Part shown: positions 11,356-23,178 of the stretch, one piece after another
Position numbering within the stretch: the first letter of the stretch is position 1
Layout: every line of letters starts with the position of its first letter
Source of the DNA: Mesorhabditis belari
Lineage: Eukaryota; Nematoda; Chromadorea; Rhabditida; Rhabditidae
Direction of reading: 5' to 3'
Length of the DNA: 64,000 nucleotides
Assembly (NCBI GenBank): GCA_958450365.1
Contig: CAUEEP010000923.1
Location: 248,001 to 312,000 of the forward strand
Translations under genes and position numbers: made by a program
The notes under the pieces: generated by a model
What the model was told of the DNA's origin: nothing
What the model saw: the letters and a program-made list of their open reading frames with translations, nothing else
Databases searched by the model: none

Positions 11356-12026
11356 TGCTCTGGAGCACTCTGTCAAGAGTTATAAGTGTGCAAAGTTTTT
11401 GATGGGATTTCATTTGACATTGATGACAAAACAATAAAAGAGAGAAACATAGTTTGACTACAGTTAAGACAGTTACGAAAAAAGTTACGACAAAAGACGC
11501 ATAATTTGTATTCTCACAAGGCAAAACATCAAATTTGAACAAGCATCGTTTGGAGTATCGAATTGAAAGTGTCATTGTTTCTTGGTCGAAATCTTGTTTT
11601 TCTTTGGATTCAATGATAACTGTTTGATGTTAATAGTTAAAAGTAAGCATTCTTATGAAAAGTAGTTTAAAATAAACTTGTATTTGAAACGGAGAAAAAT
11701 TAACTTTGAAAATCGAAAAAAGCAAACGAAAGAAGTACAAGGCCGGACTCGACCTAGAGAATGTTTGCCTTGTATTCACAACTTGTTCACCACTGCTGTT
11801 TACGGTCTCTAGGAAATCTGTTTATAAACTCTGCTGATTTTTGAAATCGCATACAAAACTTTTTTTGTGGATGTATAACCGACAGGTACCAAATTTTTTT
11901 CTATGATTTTAAAAATATCAACTTTTGACTTTTCAGAAAAAGCTGATTTTAAAAAAATTTGTTAGACGGATTTCAAAATCGTTATAACTTTTGGAATCAG
12001 TAAAAAATTCAGCGTCGAATTGTATA

Positions 12027-12441
12027 TATTAGGCGTTGGGACAAATTCAACCTTTTTTTGCGCACCTGGACATTTGCGCACCTTTATTTCGATGGAAAAG
12101 GCCTTAGGAAAGACCGTAGAGCTTCAAAAATGTTTTCATATAAGAGGATCGTATGCGTAGATCCCGGTTTCGACAAATCAGACCTCGCTGACACGTCAAA
12201 TTTGGGCTAAAAGGCAAAAACTACGCAACTTAACGCTTTTCCGCAGTTTTTGCCTTTTAGCCCAAATTTGACGTGTCAGCGAGGTCTGATTTGTCGAAAT
12301 TCGGAAGCTACACATACAATTCCCTTATGTGAAAACATTTTTGAAGTTCTACAGCCTTTTCCAAGGCTTCCAGCAAAAAAAAGGTGCGCAAATGTTCAGG
12401 TGCGCAAAAAAAAGGTCGAATTTGTCTCATCCCCATATATT
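12027..12441. mobile_element. long foldback element, family E
   Basis: Two arms of about 180 bp are inverted copies of each other, including GACAAATCAGACCTCGCTGA and its reverse complement, round a small centre (TTAACGCTTTTCCGCAGTT). The same foldback occurs at 51662-51958. The short plus-strand frames inside are by-products. The strong predicted hairpin suggests double-stranded RNA if transcribed. Confidence 0.8.
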
Positions 12442-12487
12442 AAAAGAAATTTTATCAGAAAACACATTTTTACCTTGTTTGCGCGGA

Positions 12488-12674
12488 TGTGCATCCGGAT
12501 CAGGTTTACAGGCCGAAAATTGAATATCTTTTAATTTTCAAAGAAAAAGTCAACAAATGGGGCAGCTACGTTTTTGCGCTTTTTCCGTAGCTGCCCCATT
12601 CGTTGGGTTTTGCTTTGAAAATCGAAAGATTAGATTTTCCGTTTTTTTTCCGCTTCGAAGCCTGATCCGGATAT
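12488..12674. repeat. foldback repeat with GGGGCAGCTACG core
   Basis: ATGGGGCAGCTACG and CGTAGCTGCCCCAT are separated by 17 bp, and outer arms (CATCCGGATCAGG / CCTGATCCGGAT) extend the hairpin. It is distinct in sequence from the family E element just upstream. Confidence 0.75.
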
Positions 12675-13037
12675 TGTATAAGAACCGCGAACCGGCTCCG
12701 TTTATTGTTATTCAAGTCTATATTCAAATTTTTGAATAAAATATATGCACTTTTGGGAGAAAATTGTAAAGGTATTGAGTATTGTGTTGAGTATTTATTG
12801 AGTAAAGTGTTGAGGTTTGTAATCCGACCGACACTTTATAGCATTTATTTTTCTTAAAATGTTTATCCGGCAAAAAGTTTTACCTTTTTTGGACTCAGCG
12901 AGCTTTCGGAAGTAAAATAATTGATTTGATAGAATTGATTTGATAGAACTCATTTGATAGAATTTAGGGTTCGCATCATAAAGGTAAATTTAGCTCACAA
13001 TCTAATCATGTCTTGTCCAGAGTTTCTAGAATATTTG

Positions 13038-13140
13038 GAAGGAAATGTTGTCAAGTATCGTTTATCAAATCTAGTTTTATAAGTACCAAGTTAGTATCAG
13101 TACAATTCCTATAATCAACTTTCACTTGATTATGTTAGCT
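13038..13140. repeat. 100-bp dispersed direct repeat, copy 1
   Basis: GGAAATGTTGTCAAGTAT followed by about 85 further bases is repeated at 13729-13830. Copy 2 lies inside the last intron of the dehydrogenase gene, copy 1 just downstream of the gene. Confidence 0.7.
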
Positions 13141-13605
13141 TATAGTTATCTTTTTTTCCTCATCAAGATCGTCTTGAAGCTTTAAATTTTCGTTATTGAT
13201 GCCTTTTACAATATTATAACCCAATTCAAACCTTGTTCAGTAAACTTTTTGAAAATTCAAACAACTCCCATCTGATCAATTACCTACAAAGAAAACTTAG
13301 AAAACTTGTCGCAAGGGTGTCGAAAATGTTAGTGAAAAGCAATGAAAAATGGGTCTGTGTTCTTTAGCTGAATAAGATACAATCTTTCGAGTGAGATTGC
13401 CTCAATTTCCCTTCGATTTCCTTTATGAACTGCGCGTGCCGAACATCACCGTTTTTGGAAGAAAAAGATTGATTGAGGTCAATGTTTTTGAGGGGTATTT
13501 TGAAAAGTTCACTTTTTGTGTTGCAAAAACTTTCAAATTTAATGTGAAAATTGTTTCTTCGACTATTCACAAGATAATTTTTTGAGATCTAAATTTCAAA
13601 ATTTG

Positions 13606-16369
13606 TTAATATTTCCCTTCTTGAACGGCTTTCGGGATGGGAGCGCCGAAGAAAAGCTCGAAAAGCTCGAAGATTTTGTCGGAGATCGCTGCTGGTAGAA
13701 TGGAGATCGGCAAGAAGCTGAAATTTGGGAGGAAATGTTGTCAAGTATTGTTTATTCAATCTAGTTTTATAAGTACCAAGTTAGTATTAGTGCAACTCCT
13801 ATAATCAACTTTCACTTGACTATAGGAGTTTCTCTAAACTCTAACACTCTAAACTTACAAGAATATGTGATCCCATCCGATTTGGTATCGCTTTCGGGGG
13901 AAACGAGCGGTGATCGCGTGAAAGTACGTGTCGATGACCCACTTAAATGGGTTCATTGCTTAAAAAGTCGTTGATCTTTGAGTTGATCTTTGTACCTGAA
14001 CATTCGATGAAGCGACCATGGCCACCATTCGATTTGTCACTTCACTACCTGAATTTAGAGTAATCTAGCATCAGTAATTTAGAGTAATCTGGCATCAGTA
14101 ATTTAGAGTAATCTGGTATCAGTAATTTAGAGTAATCTGGTATCAGTAATTTAGAGTAATCTGGTATCAGTAATTTAGAGTAATCTGGCATCAGTAATTT
14201 AGAGTAATCTGGCATTAGTAATTTAGAGTAATCTGGCATTAGTAATTTAGAGTAATAAAGTTTACAATCTGGTACCTTTCTCGAAAAACTCTCGTCCATA
14301 CTCTTGTCGAGTTTCTTCTGAGCAACGGTCCCAAACCTGTAAAATCGATTTTGAAACAAGAGATAAATTTTGATAACATATTATTTTGCTAAAGTTTTTG
14401 TACCCTTTGTAGTTGAGCTTTGATAGCATCTTCGGCGATAAGTGGAGTTTTGAAGAAACCCGGCTCAAGCACGTGAACCGTGATTCCCCAGGGTCGGAGC
14501 TCTTGACTGAAAGGTCATCCGGTTCTTGATAACATTTTTGGCATGTAGTACGGTTGATACACTACATATAGCAATATTCAATGTTAGTTCATTTTTCAGA
14601 TCAATTCCTAACTCTACATCTGCCCGGCATTGAGATATGGTGGAAACTTTGAGATTTGAGTGACCTTTGCTAATAGAATATTAATAGAAAATACTAATAG
14701 TATCCACTTACAAGCTCTGAATCAATTACCGTATGACATCACTATACGCAGACACGCCATGTTTAGCAATAGTGTACGGACCAATGCCGGGAAGGCCCAA
14801 ACGGGCACACATTGATGCCATATTCACGATTCGGCCCCTAAACAAATATGTAAGAAATAGGCTCTGATCTGATTCTCTGATAGGCTTAACTATAGCCAGT
14901 TATTTCTTTGTTTCGAGCTATCCTTGCTCTCTCAAATGTATAGAAAAACTGAATCTTTATGTCAACTTGCCGACGAGGCATCCAATCAGGCAACTTTTAC
15001 ACTTATCAAACGAGCAAGAGGCAAAGAGGAAACAAACTTTGCGACAATTGTGTAGTTTTAACTTACAACTATTGAAAAGAAGATCAGAAACAACAAATTT
15101 AGGTGGATTTTGAGTCGATAGTCGTCTACAACTACTGAACTGAGATCATGTACTGCATATGATCCCATTTACTAGCACATTTACTGTACTGGTACATGTT
15201 CCCAGTACAGTAGTTTTACAGTAGTTGTCCCAGTACATGTCCCAGTACAGTAGTTGGACTGGGACATGATAAAAACTGACTAGTGAGAGCAAAATCTCCG
15301 TGCTAACCTTGTTTTCCGCAAAAGTGGTGAGAAAGCTTTCGTCACTCGGACAACTCCAAAAAGATTCACCTAAAGTCGTGACTCTAATAAAGTTGTAGAA
15401 GTAGTAAAAGGAATCCAAATCAATTCAAAATAAAATCCTTCCAATCAATCAACTAACACTGAGAACTTAGAAACTTGATACTCACTTCCATCGTCTCTCG
15501 ATAGTCGTCCATTGAAAGAAAATCATCGTAAAACGATTGCCCGACAATGCCCGCATTGTTCACAATTGCGTGTAAACCTAATTGTATTTTCATTCTTGTT
15601 CTCGATCTTGATCACCTCCAAATTGATTTGCTTCTTTTTCTACCAATCTCCTTGCATCGTCAACACTTTTATCATCAGTGACATCGATAAGGAAAGCTTT
15701 CAATTTCCCTCGGTAGAGACCAGCCTCGGTGAGCAACTTTTTCTTACCCTAGAATCAAGAATTTTTTTGGAATTTGGCTGTATCATTCTAAAAAACAGAA
15801 CAGTGGAATCCGATCACTTCCGGTGGAAATGATTAATTTTTGATTCCTTTTTTATATACTCACTTCCTCAGTTCGACATCCGGCGTAGACGGGCAACCCG
15901 TTGGCGATACATTTGATCGCCAAACCATATCCGAATCCTGAATGCTTGCAATAAGTTCCTTAAACAGTTTAAGTTTATAGATTAGATAAGTTATAGATTA
16001 GATAAGTCCTTTATGCAATAACTCACTTGAACACTTGATATTTTTGATTGCTTTTACTTGTTTAATAATAAATTAATATTTATTTAATAATAAACAGTAC
16101 CGGTAAACCCCTTAAACTCAAGAATTTTGGTGTGCCAGATGATAAAAGTTTACAAGTTTCTTGAACTCTTTTGATTTCTTTCTTAAAAGTGATGCCAGTT
16201 GATTTATAGTTGACTTTTTGTGATGTCAAAACTAACCCGAATCGCAGCCAGTGATAAAAATCGGTTTCCTATGCAAATCGCCGATCTCGAAGCGCTCCCA
16301 ATTTTTTCGCAACAATAAAAACACAGCAAAAACAACGAGTGAGTAGAGGACGAATGTCAGTAAATCCAT
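13606..16369 (-). CDS. membrane-anchored short-chain dehydrogenase/reductase (retinol/steroid dehydrogenase type)
   Basis: Eleven minus-strand exons join in phase: 16369-16237, 15937-15864, 15748-15616, 15577-15486, 15369-15308, 14837-14730, 14506-14404, 14336-14276, 14048-13996, 13941-13859 and 13717-13606. They give 337 codons plus TAA, the usual length for RDH/17-beta-HSD6-type SDRs. The protein starts MDLLTFVLYSLVVFAVFLLL, a single membrane anchor. Then come the nucleotide-binding motif TGCDSGFGYG, the NNAG motif, VNLFGVVRVTKAF, the catalytic Ser in GRIVNMAS, the active-site YTIAK, and the family-typical GITVHVLEPGFFKTPL. Such enzymes use NAD(P)(H) on retinoids, steroids or related lipids at the ER membrane; the substrate here cannot be inferred. 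A TATTCTTAG acceptor-like site ends 5 nt before the ATG, suggesting trans-splicing. Intron 8 holds a 24-bp minisatellite and intron 10 holds a dispersed repeat. All catalytic residues are present, so the gene looks intact. Confidence 0.9.
14052..14256. repeat. 24-bp minisatellite in intron 8 of the dehydrogenase gene
   Basis: About eight and a half copies of AATTTAGAGTAATCTGGCAT plus CAGT. It fills most of the 227-bp intron between exons 8 and 9. The minus-strand open frame through it (SKLLMPDY repeats) is intronic. Confidence 0.9.
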
Positions 16370-17490
16370 TGAAACTAAGAATAAAACTTTCAAACACAAG
16401 TGAAAACATTTTCTTCTTGCTTACAAGATGTGCAAATGTTTGTTTGCAGAAAGCATTTTGTGAACTGAAATAAGAAAAGTTCAGTTGAACAAAAGATAAT
16501 AAAAGGGTAAAAGTAAAATCGAATGTAAAATCCATTCAAGCATCTAAAATCGATTCAAAAATGCTTTCTTGAGGCTCTAACGGGTTTCACAAAAGTTATT
16601 GAAAGAGGGGTAAATTTTTCTCGGACAAAATTTGCATAATCCGCAATCTTTCATGGGGAGATCACCGCTGACAAGTCAAGAGAAGATCTTTCAAGGCTAC
16701 AATAAAGTTGAGAAGCTGAGAAAATTTGGGTATATTCTAATTGTAAGCAGTTTAACAGTTTTTCCCGAAAAAGCAAATTTTGCAAAACGCTCAGAACTCC
16801 GCGAGAATTGTTGACCAACTGATAAGCCACTTTGTAGTCTTGCGCCTTTGTTTTTCCGAAGAGCAACCTCACAAGTGAAGTCTAGCATCGATGAAGTGGG
16901 AAAGTGAAAATCTGGAAATGTTTAACCCTAGAATTCTTTTTACATTTGAGTTTCGCAGGAACAGATCCAATAATATTCCAAAAGTAACAAAAGTTCCTAG
17001 TTTTCCTAGATAGCCTGAGAGTTTCAAATAAACTCGCTTTTGGATTAAGTTTGCATACTAGAAAAGAACTAAGATAGGAAAAGTCCTGATTCCTGACACA
17101 GGAAGACGTCTTTGTTCTTTTCAAAAATGAGCTCACCAATGAATTTTGGAGTTGATGAAGTAGGAAGCACGGGAGTTCAATCATTCTTATTGATAGCGTT
17201 CCTGCTATCCTGAAACGATTGATGCTTTTGAGATAAATCTAGGAACTTTTGCGATTTAAAATGTAAAATCTGACGTGCTCATCCACAGATTACGGCTCTG
17301 GTAAAAATTTCTTTGCGAAGCCAGAAATTTTCACAAATCAAAAAGAAGCGTCAAACGTCAGTTTTGCTCAAAATATTTAAATATTGGACCATTTAAAGCT
17401 ATTCAGTTAACAACTTCGACACCTATCTCTGGAAAAATTGAACTATAGATTGGCACTTTTGAAAAAATTCATTTTTCGTTGCGGTTGTGA
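16370..17490. other. intergenic between divergent genes, no gene seen
   Basis: This stretch contains the upstream region of the dehydrogenase. Two related short segments at about 16863-16900 and 17139-17175 share the GATGAAGT(G/A)GGAA motif. Small open frames are present, but none joins across splice sites into something recognisable. Confidence 0.4.
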
Positions 17491-17856
17491 TTTTCGGGAG
17501 CTGGTCAAAATAGCGCCGACTAAAATAATGCGTTTGCGGTTAAGTTTATTGGTGTTTCTTATTTTCATTTGATCTAGAAAAAAATTAGCTATATGCTGAA
17601 TCTTTTGGAGCCGTTTAGAAAAAATCTGGAATGAAAAAAAAGCAAAAAATACGAAAAATGGCCCAAAAAGAGGTTAGCTAAGCTTTTCTCGACACCAATT
17701 CTGTTTTAAGTGATCCCAAAGTATGCAAAATGTAGATAATTTTTTTCTGCATCCAATAAGAATAAGAAACACATAGAAACTTAACCGCGGAGAAAATATT
17801 TTTGCTGTGGCGCTGTTTGTACACGGCGCTCTTTTTGGACCAGCTCCCCGATTTTC
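17491..17856. repeat. long imperfect foldback repeat
   Basis: CGGGAGCTGGTC on the left matches GACCAGCTCCCCG on the right. The inner arms GCGGTTAAGTTTATTGGTGT and its near reverse complement TAAGAAACACATAGAAACTT extend the hairpin over about 365 bp. It lies about 280 bp upstream of the coiled-coil gene. Confidence 0.7.
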
Positions 17857-18121
17857 TCAATTGTTTTTTCCTTTTGGACTATTGCAATAGCTTAGCTACG
17901 ATTTGCAGCAACACTGCTCCTTAAATCTTGTGAAGATTTGCAAATCGCCATAATAAGGCTCATTTTCAACTGTAAAATCGTGAACTTTCGTGGTAAAATG
18001 TACACTTTTTTGTTAGTATTTGCAAAAACTTAATTTAATCCTTTCTCGAATTGTAATGCTGACTTAATTGATGTTTGTTTTACTGACGCGTGTTATTATT
18101 TATGTTTTCGACAACACTTAT

Positions 18122-18134
18122 TTTAGTCTTGAGC
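18122..18134 (+). promoter_or_regulatory. putative trans-splice acceptor of the coiled-coil gene
   Basis: TTATTTTAG ends at 18126, 8 nt before the ATG. No coding exon is joined upstream. This matches the nematode pattern of spliced-leader acceptors. A cis intron in the 5' UTR is the alternative. Confidence 0.4.
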
Positions 18135-21100
18135 ATGGAGGAGTCGCGCGGCAAATTGATTGACGTGCATGGGCGGAAGACCCTGGTCGTTGAAAGCATT
18201 TGGGATCAAGAGTTGCAGAATCAAATTACCGAACAGGCCACTGTTGTATTCGAGGTGTGTCTTACGGCTTTTGTTAGAATATTATGGGTTTTTTTAGGAG
18301 AATAACGCCAAGAAGCTTTCTTTGGAATCTGAAGCAGCCAAGAGATTCAAATCGTCACTCGAAACGAACAAAGCTGCGAACAAACACGTCGAGGAGTTAC
18401 ATAAAACGTATTTCATTTTGAACTTTTTTGGTTTTAATTATATTTTTACAGAATTGTTGCTCTAAATGAACAAGCCACGCTAATTGCGAAGAAAGGCAAA
18501 GAGACTGAGAAATCGTTCAACAATTTGGAAGAAAAACTTAGGAATGGGACCTCAAAAGTTAACGCCGGCTTTCTTGAAGTTCAAAAGATAAGAGAAATTG
18601 TAATGCAAGCTCAAGAGCCAATTCGATTTGAAGGACAACGAGGTGCATTCATTTTGATTTATTCATTTTATTCAATTTTAGAAATTTCTGAGTTGGAAGC
18701 ACATATTGCTAAAGTTCGTGAGTGCATCGCCGTGATGGCAAAAGTAGATATTCAACAATTCCAAACGGAGCTAGCTGAACAAAGCCGCCGGGATAACGAA
18801 GTCACGTTGTTGTGCACGCATAAAAAGAATGAAATTCAAATGTTCTACTCACGAAAAGGTTAGTAACGCTTAAGGCGTTAGAGTAGTTGGGGAACTTTAC
18901 CCAAAATCAATATTTTTCCACGAAAACTTGAACACAGAGGTTTTTGACTATGCTGAATCGATTAGTAATACTTCTATAACTTTTTTTATTAATTTTATTA
19001 ATTAATAACGTTTTTAGTAAAAACTCGAATGCGGGCAATTTGCCGAAAAACAGGTCCCCTAACCTGTTAGGGAGTTCTTTTATACGCAACACCAAACAAC
19101 AGTTTTGTTATTGTTGTTTCTTGTTATTGGATATTGCTAAAATAAAACATAAAATTAATAAAAAATATTTATAAAAGTATTACTAATCGATTCAGCAAAG
19201 TCAAAAACCTCTGTGGAAGTTTTCGTGGAAAATATTGATTTTGGGTCAAGTTTCAGACTGCCCCCCCCCCTAACTATAGCCCCACGCTTAATAATTTAAT
19301 TCACTACTACTTTAGCTCACGCAAACAATTCTTTGGAGGAAGTTCTTGGTGCTTTGGGCGGTTTGGAGAAGTTGCTTTCAGAGCATGAAAGATCAAATGG
19401 TACAAAAAGGTATTTACGGTTCTTCCTTGCTTTTACAGTTAACTTTAGTGAACAAATTGCCGAGCTTCAACACCGGAAGAAAGATCTTGGGACAGCACAT
19501 GGAGAAGTTACAACGGAAGAAAATGTTTTTACCGACTTTGAAGATCTTATTGCTAAGCCAACCTTTCTTCATGCTGAGATTTCCAAAGAAACGGCCACGC
19601 TGGACGAAAGTGTTTTTGAGGTTAATAAAAAAGTTTATAGTTTAACTTGTTTTTAGATTGAACGTGTTAAAGAAGATAATCAGAAAACGGGCGAGCTGAT
19701 TGAGAGGACAAGATTGAAATCGAAGGAACACTGGGAGAGCATGATGGTATTAGTTGAGCTTTTGAGCACATAAAACAAATGTTTCAGCAAGCCTTTGATG
19801 AGTTGCTCAAGAAAATCGAGAATGACGCTCTTGCCATACAGGCGAATTGGGATGCTGGTCAATTATTGGTTTGTTTCTTTATAAATTCTTGAATGTACGT
19901 TTTCTATATTTAGTATGACAAGGAACGGTGCAAAAGTCAACTGTTAATTCGTCTACAAGATGTTGAAAAAAATCAGCACCAACACCAAGTAATTCTATTC
20001 AACAAAACGACAGTAAATCTGCTCCTAGCTTACAAATCAAGATTTGGATGGTGACATTGATCAAGACAGAAGCACTTTAGTTGAATGTCAGCGCGAAATT
20101 CAAGTATTGTTTTGATTATTAAGTTTTAATTGGTCTTAATTTAGACACTAGCCACTGATGCCTACAGAAACCTGCCAGAGTCGGAGAAGATCCGTTATGA
20201 CTTGAAAGCGATTGAGAGCCAAACTGAGAAGATTGGACACGAGATTTCGGCATTCAATGAACAAATTCGCGCTATTGAAGAGCAGCGCTTGTCGATTGAA
20301 AAAAACATTGAAAGGAAACAAAATGAGGTTTGATTTTGACTTGTCGAGATGTTATTCATATTTAGTGTGCTTCAAAGATTGATGATAAAGAAAAGGAATT
20401 AGCTGCTTTGATTGCTGCAAACAACAAAAAGAAGCAAAAGGTTCGCAACCTTGTTTAAGTTTTTATTTTCTTTTAGATTATCATGGAATCTGAAAAACAC
20501 CAAGTATCTATTCAAACAGCCGAGAAAGATGTTCAATCAAAGCTTGTAGAAGACGATCGAAAGGTGCCGGGTGGCAAAAGTTTGGCTGCACGGCTCGAAA
20601 AGGCGAACGCTTTCATGAAAAAGGGCGAGAAAATTGTAAAAATTAATGAAGAGCCAGCAATCATGTTAAGGTGACTTTTATTATAAGTTTTAATTTTAAT
20701 GTTTAGTATTAGCAAGCCGAACAACGAACAAATGCCGGAACAATTGGCGTCTCAAAAAAGGAACTATGCCTTCGACAGCAGTGATGATTCAGATGTAATT
20801 TGAACCAAACTTTGTTTTATTCACCTTTTTAGGCGACTATCGAAACGGAAGCGGGCGAAATGTTTGATCTTTCTTTCAATGAACCAGCACGTTCCAAAAA
20901 AGTAAGTTGTTCTTTGACTATATGAAGAAATGGAATCATGACTTAGGTTGCCATAGGTGATATCGCTCCGGAGATAGCTCGCGAATCGTTGTTCAACAAA
21001 GTCGAGCAAACTGGATTGACAAAAAGGACCTCAAAACCCAAACCCCAAGCAAAAAGGAAGCGCTATGATTCGGATTGTAAGCGCCATTCAATCATTTAAT

Positions 21101-21541
21101 GAACTTAAACTTTAGCAACAATGATGACCGACGATGAAAGTTTTCAAAATTCATTTTTTGGATCAAATGTTACGCGCCCCTCTTCAATCTATCCGAAGGC
21201 CATCAACAAAGTTACCTCATCACCACGCCCAGAGCGTATGAGGGTAAATTTTTGTCTCAATATCTTAATACAGTTTGTACTTTTTAGAAACCGGTTACTT
21301 ACGCTTTTCACAGTGATAACTCTATGTCAACTACTATGAACGATGATCCTGAAATTTTCCTTAACTTCGACAAAGCTGTGACTAGTACCCCGAAGGCGAT
21401 CAAGTTTTTTTGATAAGTGTATTATTTAAATACTTTTTTAGGAGAAACTCAACTCTCAAAGGTGGAAACCGAGCGACTCGTGCCAGTGCTGTTAACAAAC
21501 GAGGTCGAGCTGTAACACGAGGCCGAGGCCGTGGCAAATAA
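18135..21541 (+). CDS. coiled-coil protein with basic RG-rich tail, family not recognised
   Basis: Nineteen exons join in phase: 18135-18254, 18298-18407, 18452-18642, 18682-18858, 19316-19409, 19449-19620, 19657-19746, 19788-19868, 19914-19988, 20029-20103, 20145-20327, 20366-20440, 20477-20670, 20707-20794, 20833-20901, 20947-21076, 21116-21243, 21288-21403 and 21442-21541. They give 755 codons plus TAA. Residues from about 20 to 545 are charged heptad-like helix (for example ESQTEKIGHEISAFNEQIRA), consistent with a long coiled coil. The C-terminal 200 residues are Ser/Asp-rich (FDSSDDSD) and basic (KPKPQAKRKRYDSD) and end in RGRAVTRGRGRGK, a nucleic-acid-binding or nuclear-type tail. No ATPase, motor or SMC head motif is visible. 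A chromosome or kinetochore role is conceivable from architecture alone but is not supported by a recognised domain. Most introns are 36-45 bp. Intron 4 is 457 bp because it carries a foldback repeat. Confidence 0.75.
18897..19252. mobile_element. foldback element in intron 4 of the coiled-coil gene
   Basis: AATCAATATTTTTCCACGAA and TTCGTGGAAAATATTGATT are the outer ends of inverted arms about 90 bp long, which include ATCGATTAGTAATACTT near the loop. The element accounts for the one oversized intron in this gene. Confidence 0.75.
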
Positions 21542-21633
21542 GAATTGTTATTATCTGTGCCATCTTTGTTTAAATGTGTGTTGAAATTACTGTTATGTTT
21601 GTGTTAAATTAACCTTTTACCCATTTGTTTGGA

Positions 21634-21639
21634 AATAAA
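21634..21639 (+). terminator. polyadenylation signal of the coiled-coil gene
   Basis: AATAAA lies 93 nt after the stop codon, followed by T-rich sequence. Confidence 0.5.
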
Positions 21640-21984
21640 GTTCTTAAAGTTATTTGAAATCTTTGACAAGAAATCTGTGGGAGCAGTTACGATATATAAT
21701 GATCTCATAAAACTACAGTTTTATTGTTCCCTGCCGTACTTAAAAAATGAAATAATCGAATCACTTTACACGTTTTGCGAGCGTTGCTTTTTTTTGTCTT
21801 ATCTAAAATCTGCACTTTTTTTTTCTTATTTCGGCACTTTTCCTGGCTCTTTGCGCAATTTGCTCGCCTCTTCCACGCTCTCTCACCTCGCATCATTTAT
21901 TTACAAACTACACTATCCTAGGCCGAATTGAAAGTAAATAACCCACTCGCACGAAAACAATTTTTTAAAGTCATTGATTTATTT

Positions 21985-22011
21985 TCATTCAGAGTAGCAA
22001 CCTTTTGAAAA
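21985..22011 (+). promoter_or_regulatory. putative trans-splice acceptor of the superoxide dismutase gene
   Basis: ATTTTCATTCAG ends at 21992, 19 nt before the upstream ATG, with no coding exon before it. Confidence 0.4.
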
Positions 22012-22981
22012 ATGTTTATCTACGCTGTTTCTCAGTCTCTTCGAAACTTTTTCCAGGTTACTTTGTGCCATGTATTGGAGCATGATTTCACTAATCTTCT
22101 TTTTGTATTTATTCAGTAAACAAAATTTTCAAAATCAAAATCTAACTTTAGCCTCAAGCCCGACAAGAAATGTCAAACCGAGCCGTAGCCGTTTTGCGTG
22201 GTGATGCAGGAGTGCAAGGAACTGTTTGGTTCCGCCAGGTCTGTTGATTGCATTTATATTTGTTTTATCTTTTAGTTTAGGACAAGGAGAGCGATCCAAC
22301 AGTTATCACCGGTGAAATTACTGGACTCACACCTGGCAAGCATGGATTCCATGTGCATCAGTGGGTTAAACTTTTGACAATCATATATGTTATGTTTTGG
22401 CTGCCTAGTGTATTTATTTTCTATCTTTTAGGTTTGGAGATTCGACAAATGGCTGCATCTCAGCAGGCCCCCACTTCAATCCTTGTAAGCACAAGCTTTT
22501 ATTATTTATATTATTGATTGAACATTTACAGATTCGAAGACCCACGGTGGCCCCACGGTTTGGAAGTTTTTTTAATTCAGTAGTTGATGATTTTTAGGAT
22601 GAGAATCGCCATGTTGGAGATCTCGGAAACGTAGAAGCCGGAGAGAATGGTGTTGCCAAGTTTGAGATCAAGGACTCGCTTGTCAAGGTAAGCAGATCGA
22701 CGGTCAAAAATTTCATCAAAGAACCTTAGCTTCATGGCGAGAACACTGTCATTGGAAGATCGCTTGTTATTCACGCTGGCACTGATGACCTTGGTAAAGA
22801 TTACTTTTCTTTGAAAGCTGAACTTTTTTCTTTAGGAAAAGGTGATGGGGATAAGCGAGAGGAATCTCTAAAGACGGGTAACGCTGGAGCTCGTTCAGCT
22901 TGCGGTATGAATTTAGTTAGATTTGTAGTGAATATGTTTTTTCCAGGAGTAATTGCTCGTGCCGCTCCCGCCGACCAGTGA
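22012..22981 (+). CDS. sod-1: Cu/Zn superoxide dismutase with N-terminal leader
   Basis: Nine exons join in phase: 22012-22056, 22152-22238, 22281-22360, 22432-22484, 22532-22557, 22598-22687, 22730-22793, 22836-22904 and 22947-22981 (182 codons plus TGA). The enzyme converts superoxide to oxygen and peroxide, mainly in the cytosol. Copper ligands are in GFHVHQFGD, PHFNP and [10 protein letters not shown]. Zinc ligands are in KTHGG and RHVGDLGN. The disulphide cysteines (GCISAG, SACGVI) and the active-site Arg (GNAGARSAC) are all present. The body starts [12 protein letters not shown] at 22170. Exon 1 plus the start of exon 2 adds 21 in-frame residues ([15 protein letters not shown]...), similar in kind to the leader of C. 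elegans SOD-1, so two starts are possible. A further intron (about 22987-23030) appears to lie in the 3' UTR. The gene looks intact. Confidence 0.95.
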
Positions 22982-23172
22982 CTAGGTATTTAATGGCTTT
23001 ATCAGCTTATGTTTTACTTTTTGTTTTCAGGCATGGAATTACCATCTTCCATCGCCGTGGAAAAACATCGTCTTTAAATTGATTACTTGTGCATCTTGTT
23101 GCCTAGTTAGTTCCGTTGTGATTTTTAAACTGGTCTTTTTGTTTGTTCCAAATTTTTTTTATCTAGTTCGTC

Positions 23173-23178
23173 AATAAA
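23173..23178 (+). terminator. polyadenylation signal of the superoxide dismutase gene
   Basis: AATAAA lies 192 nt after the stop codon and about 150 nt before the next start codon. Confidence 0.5.
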
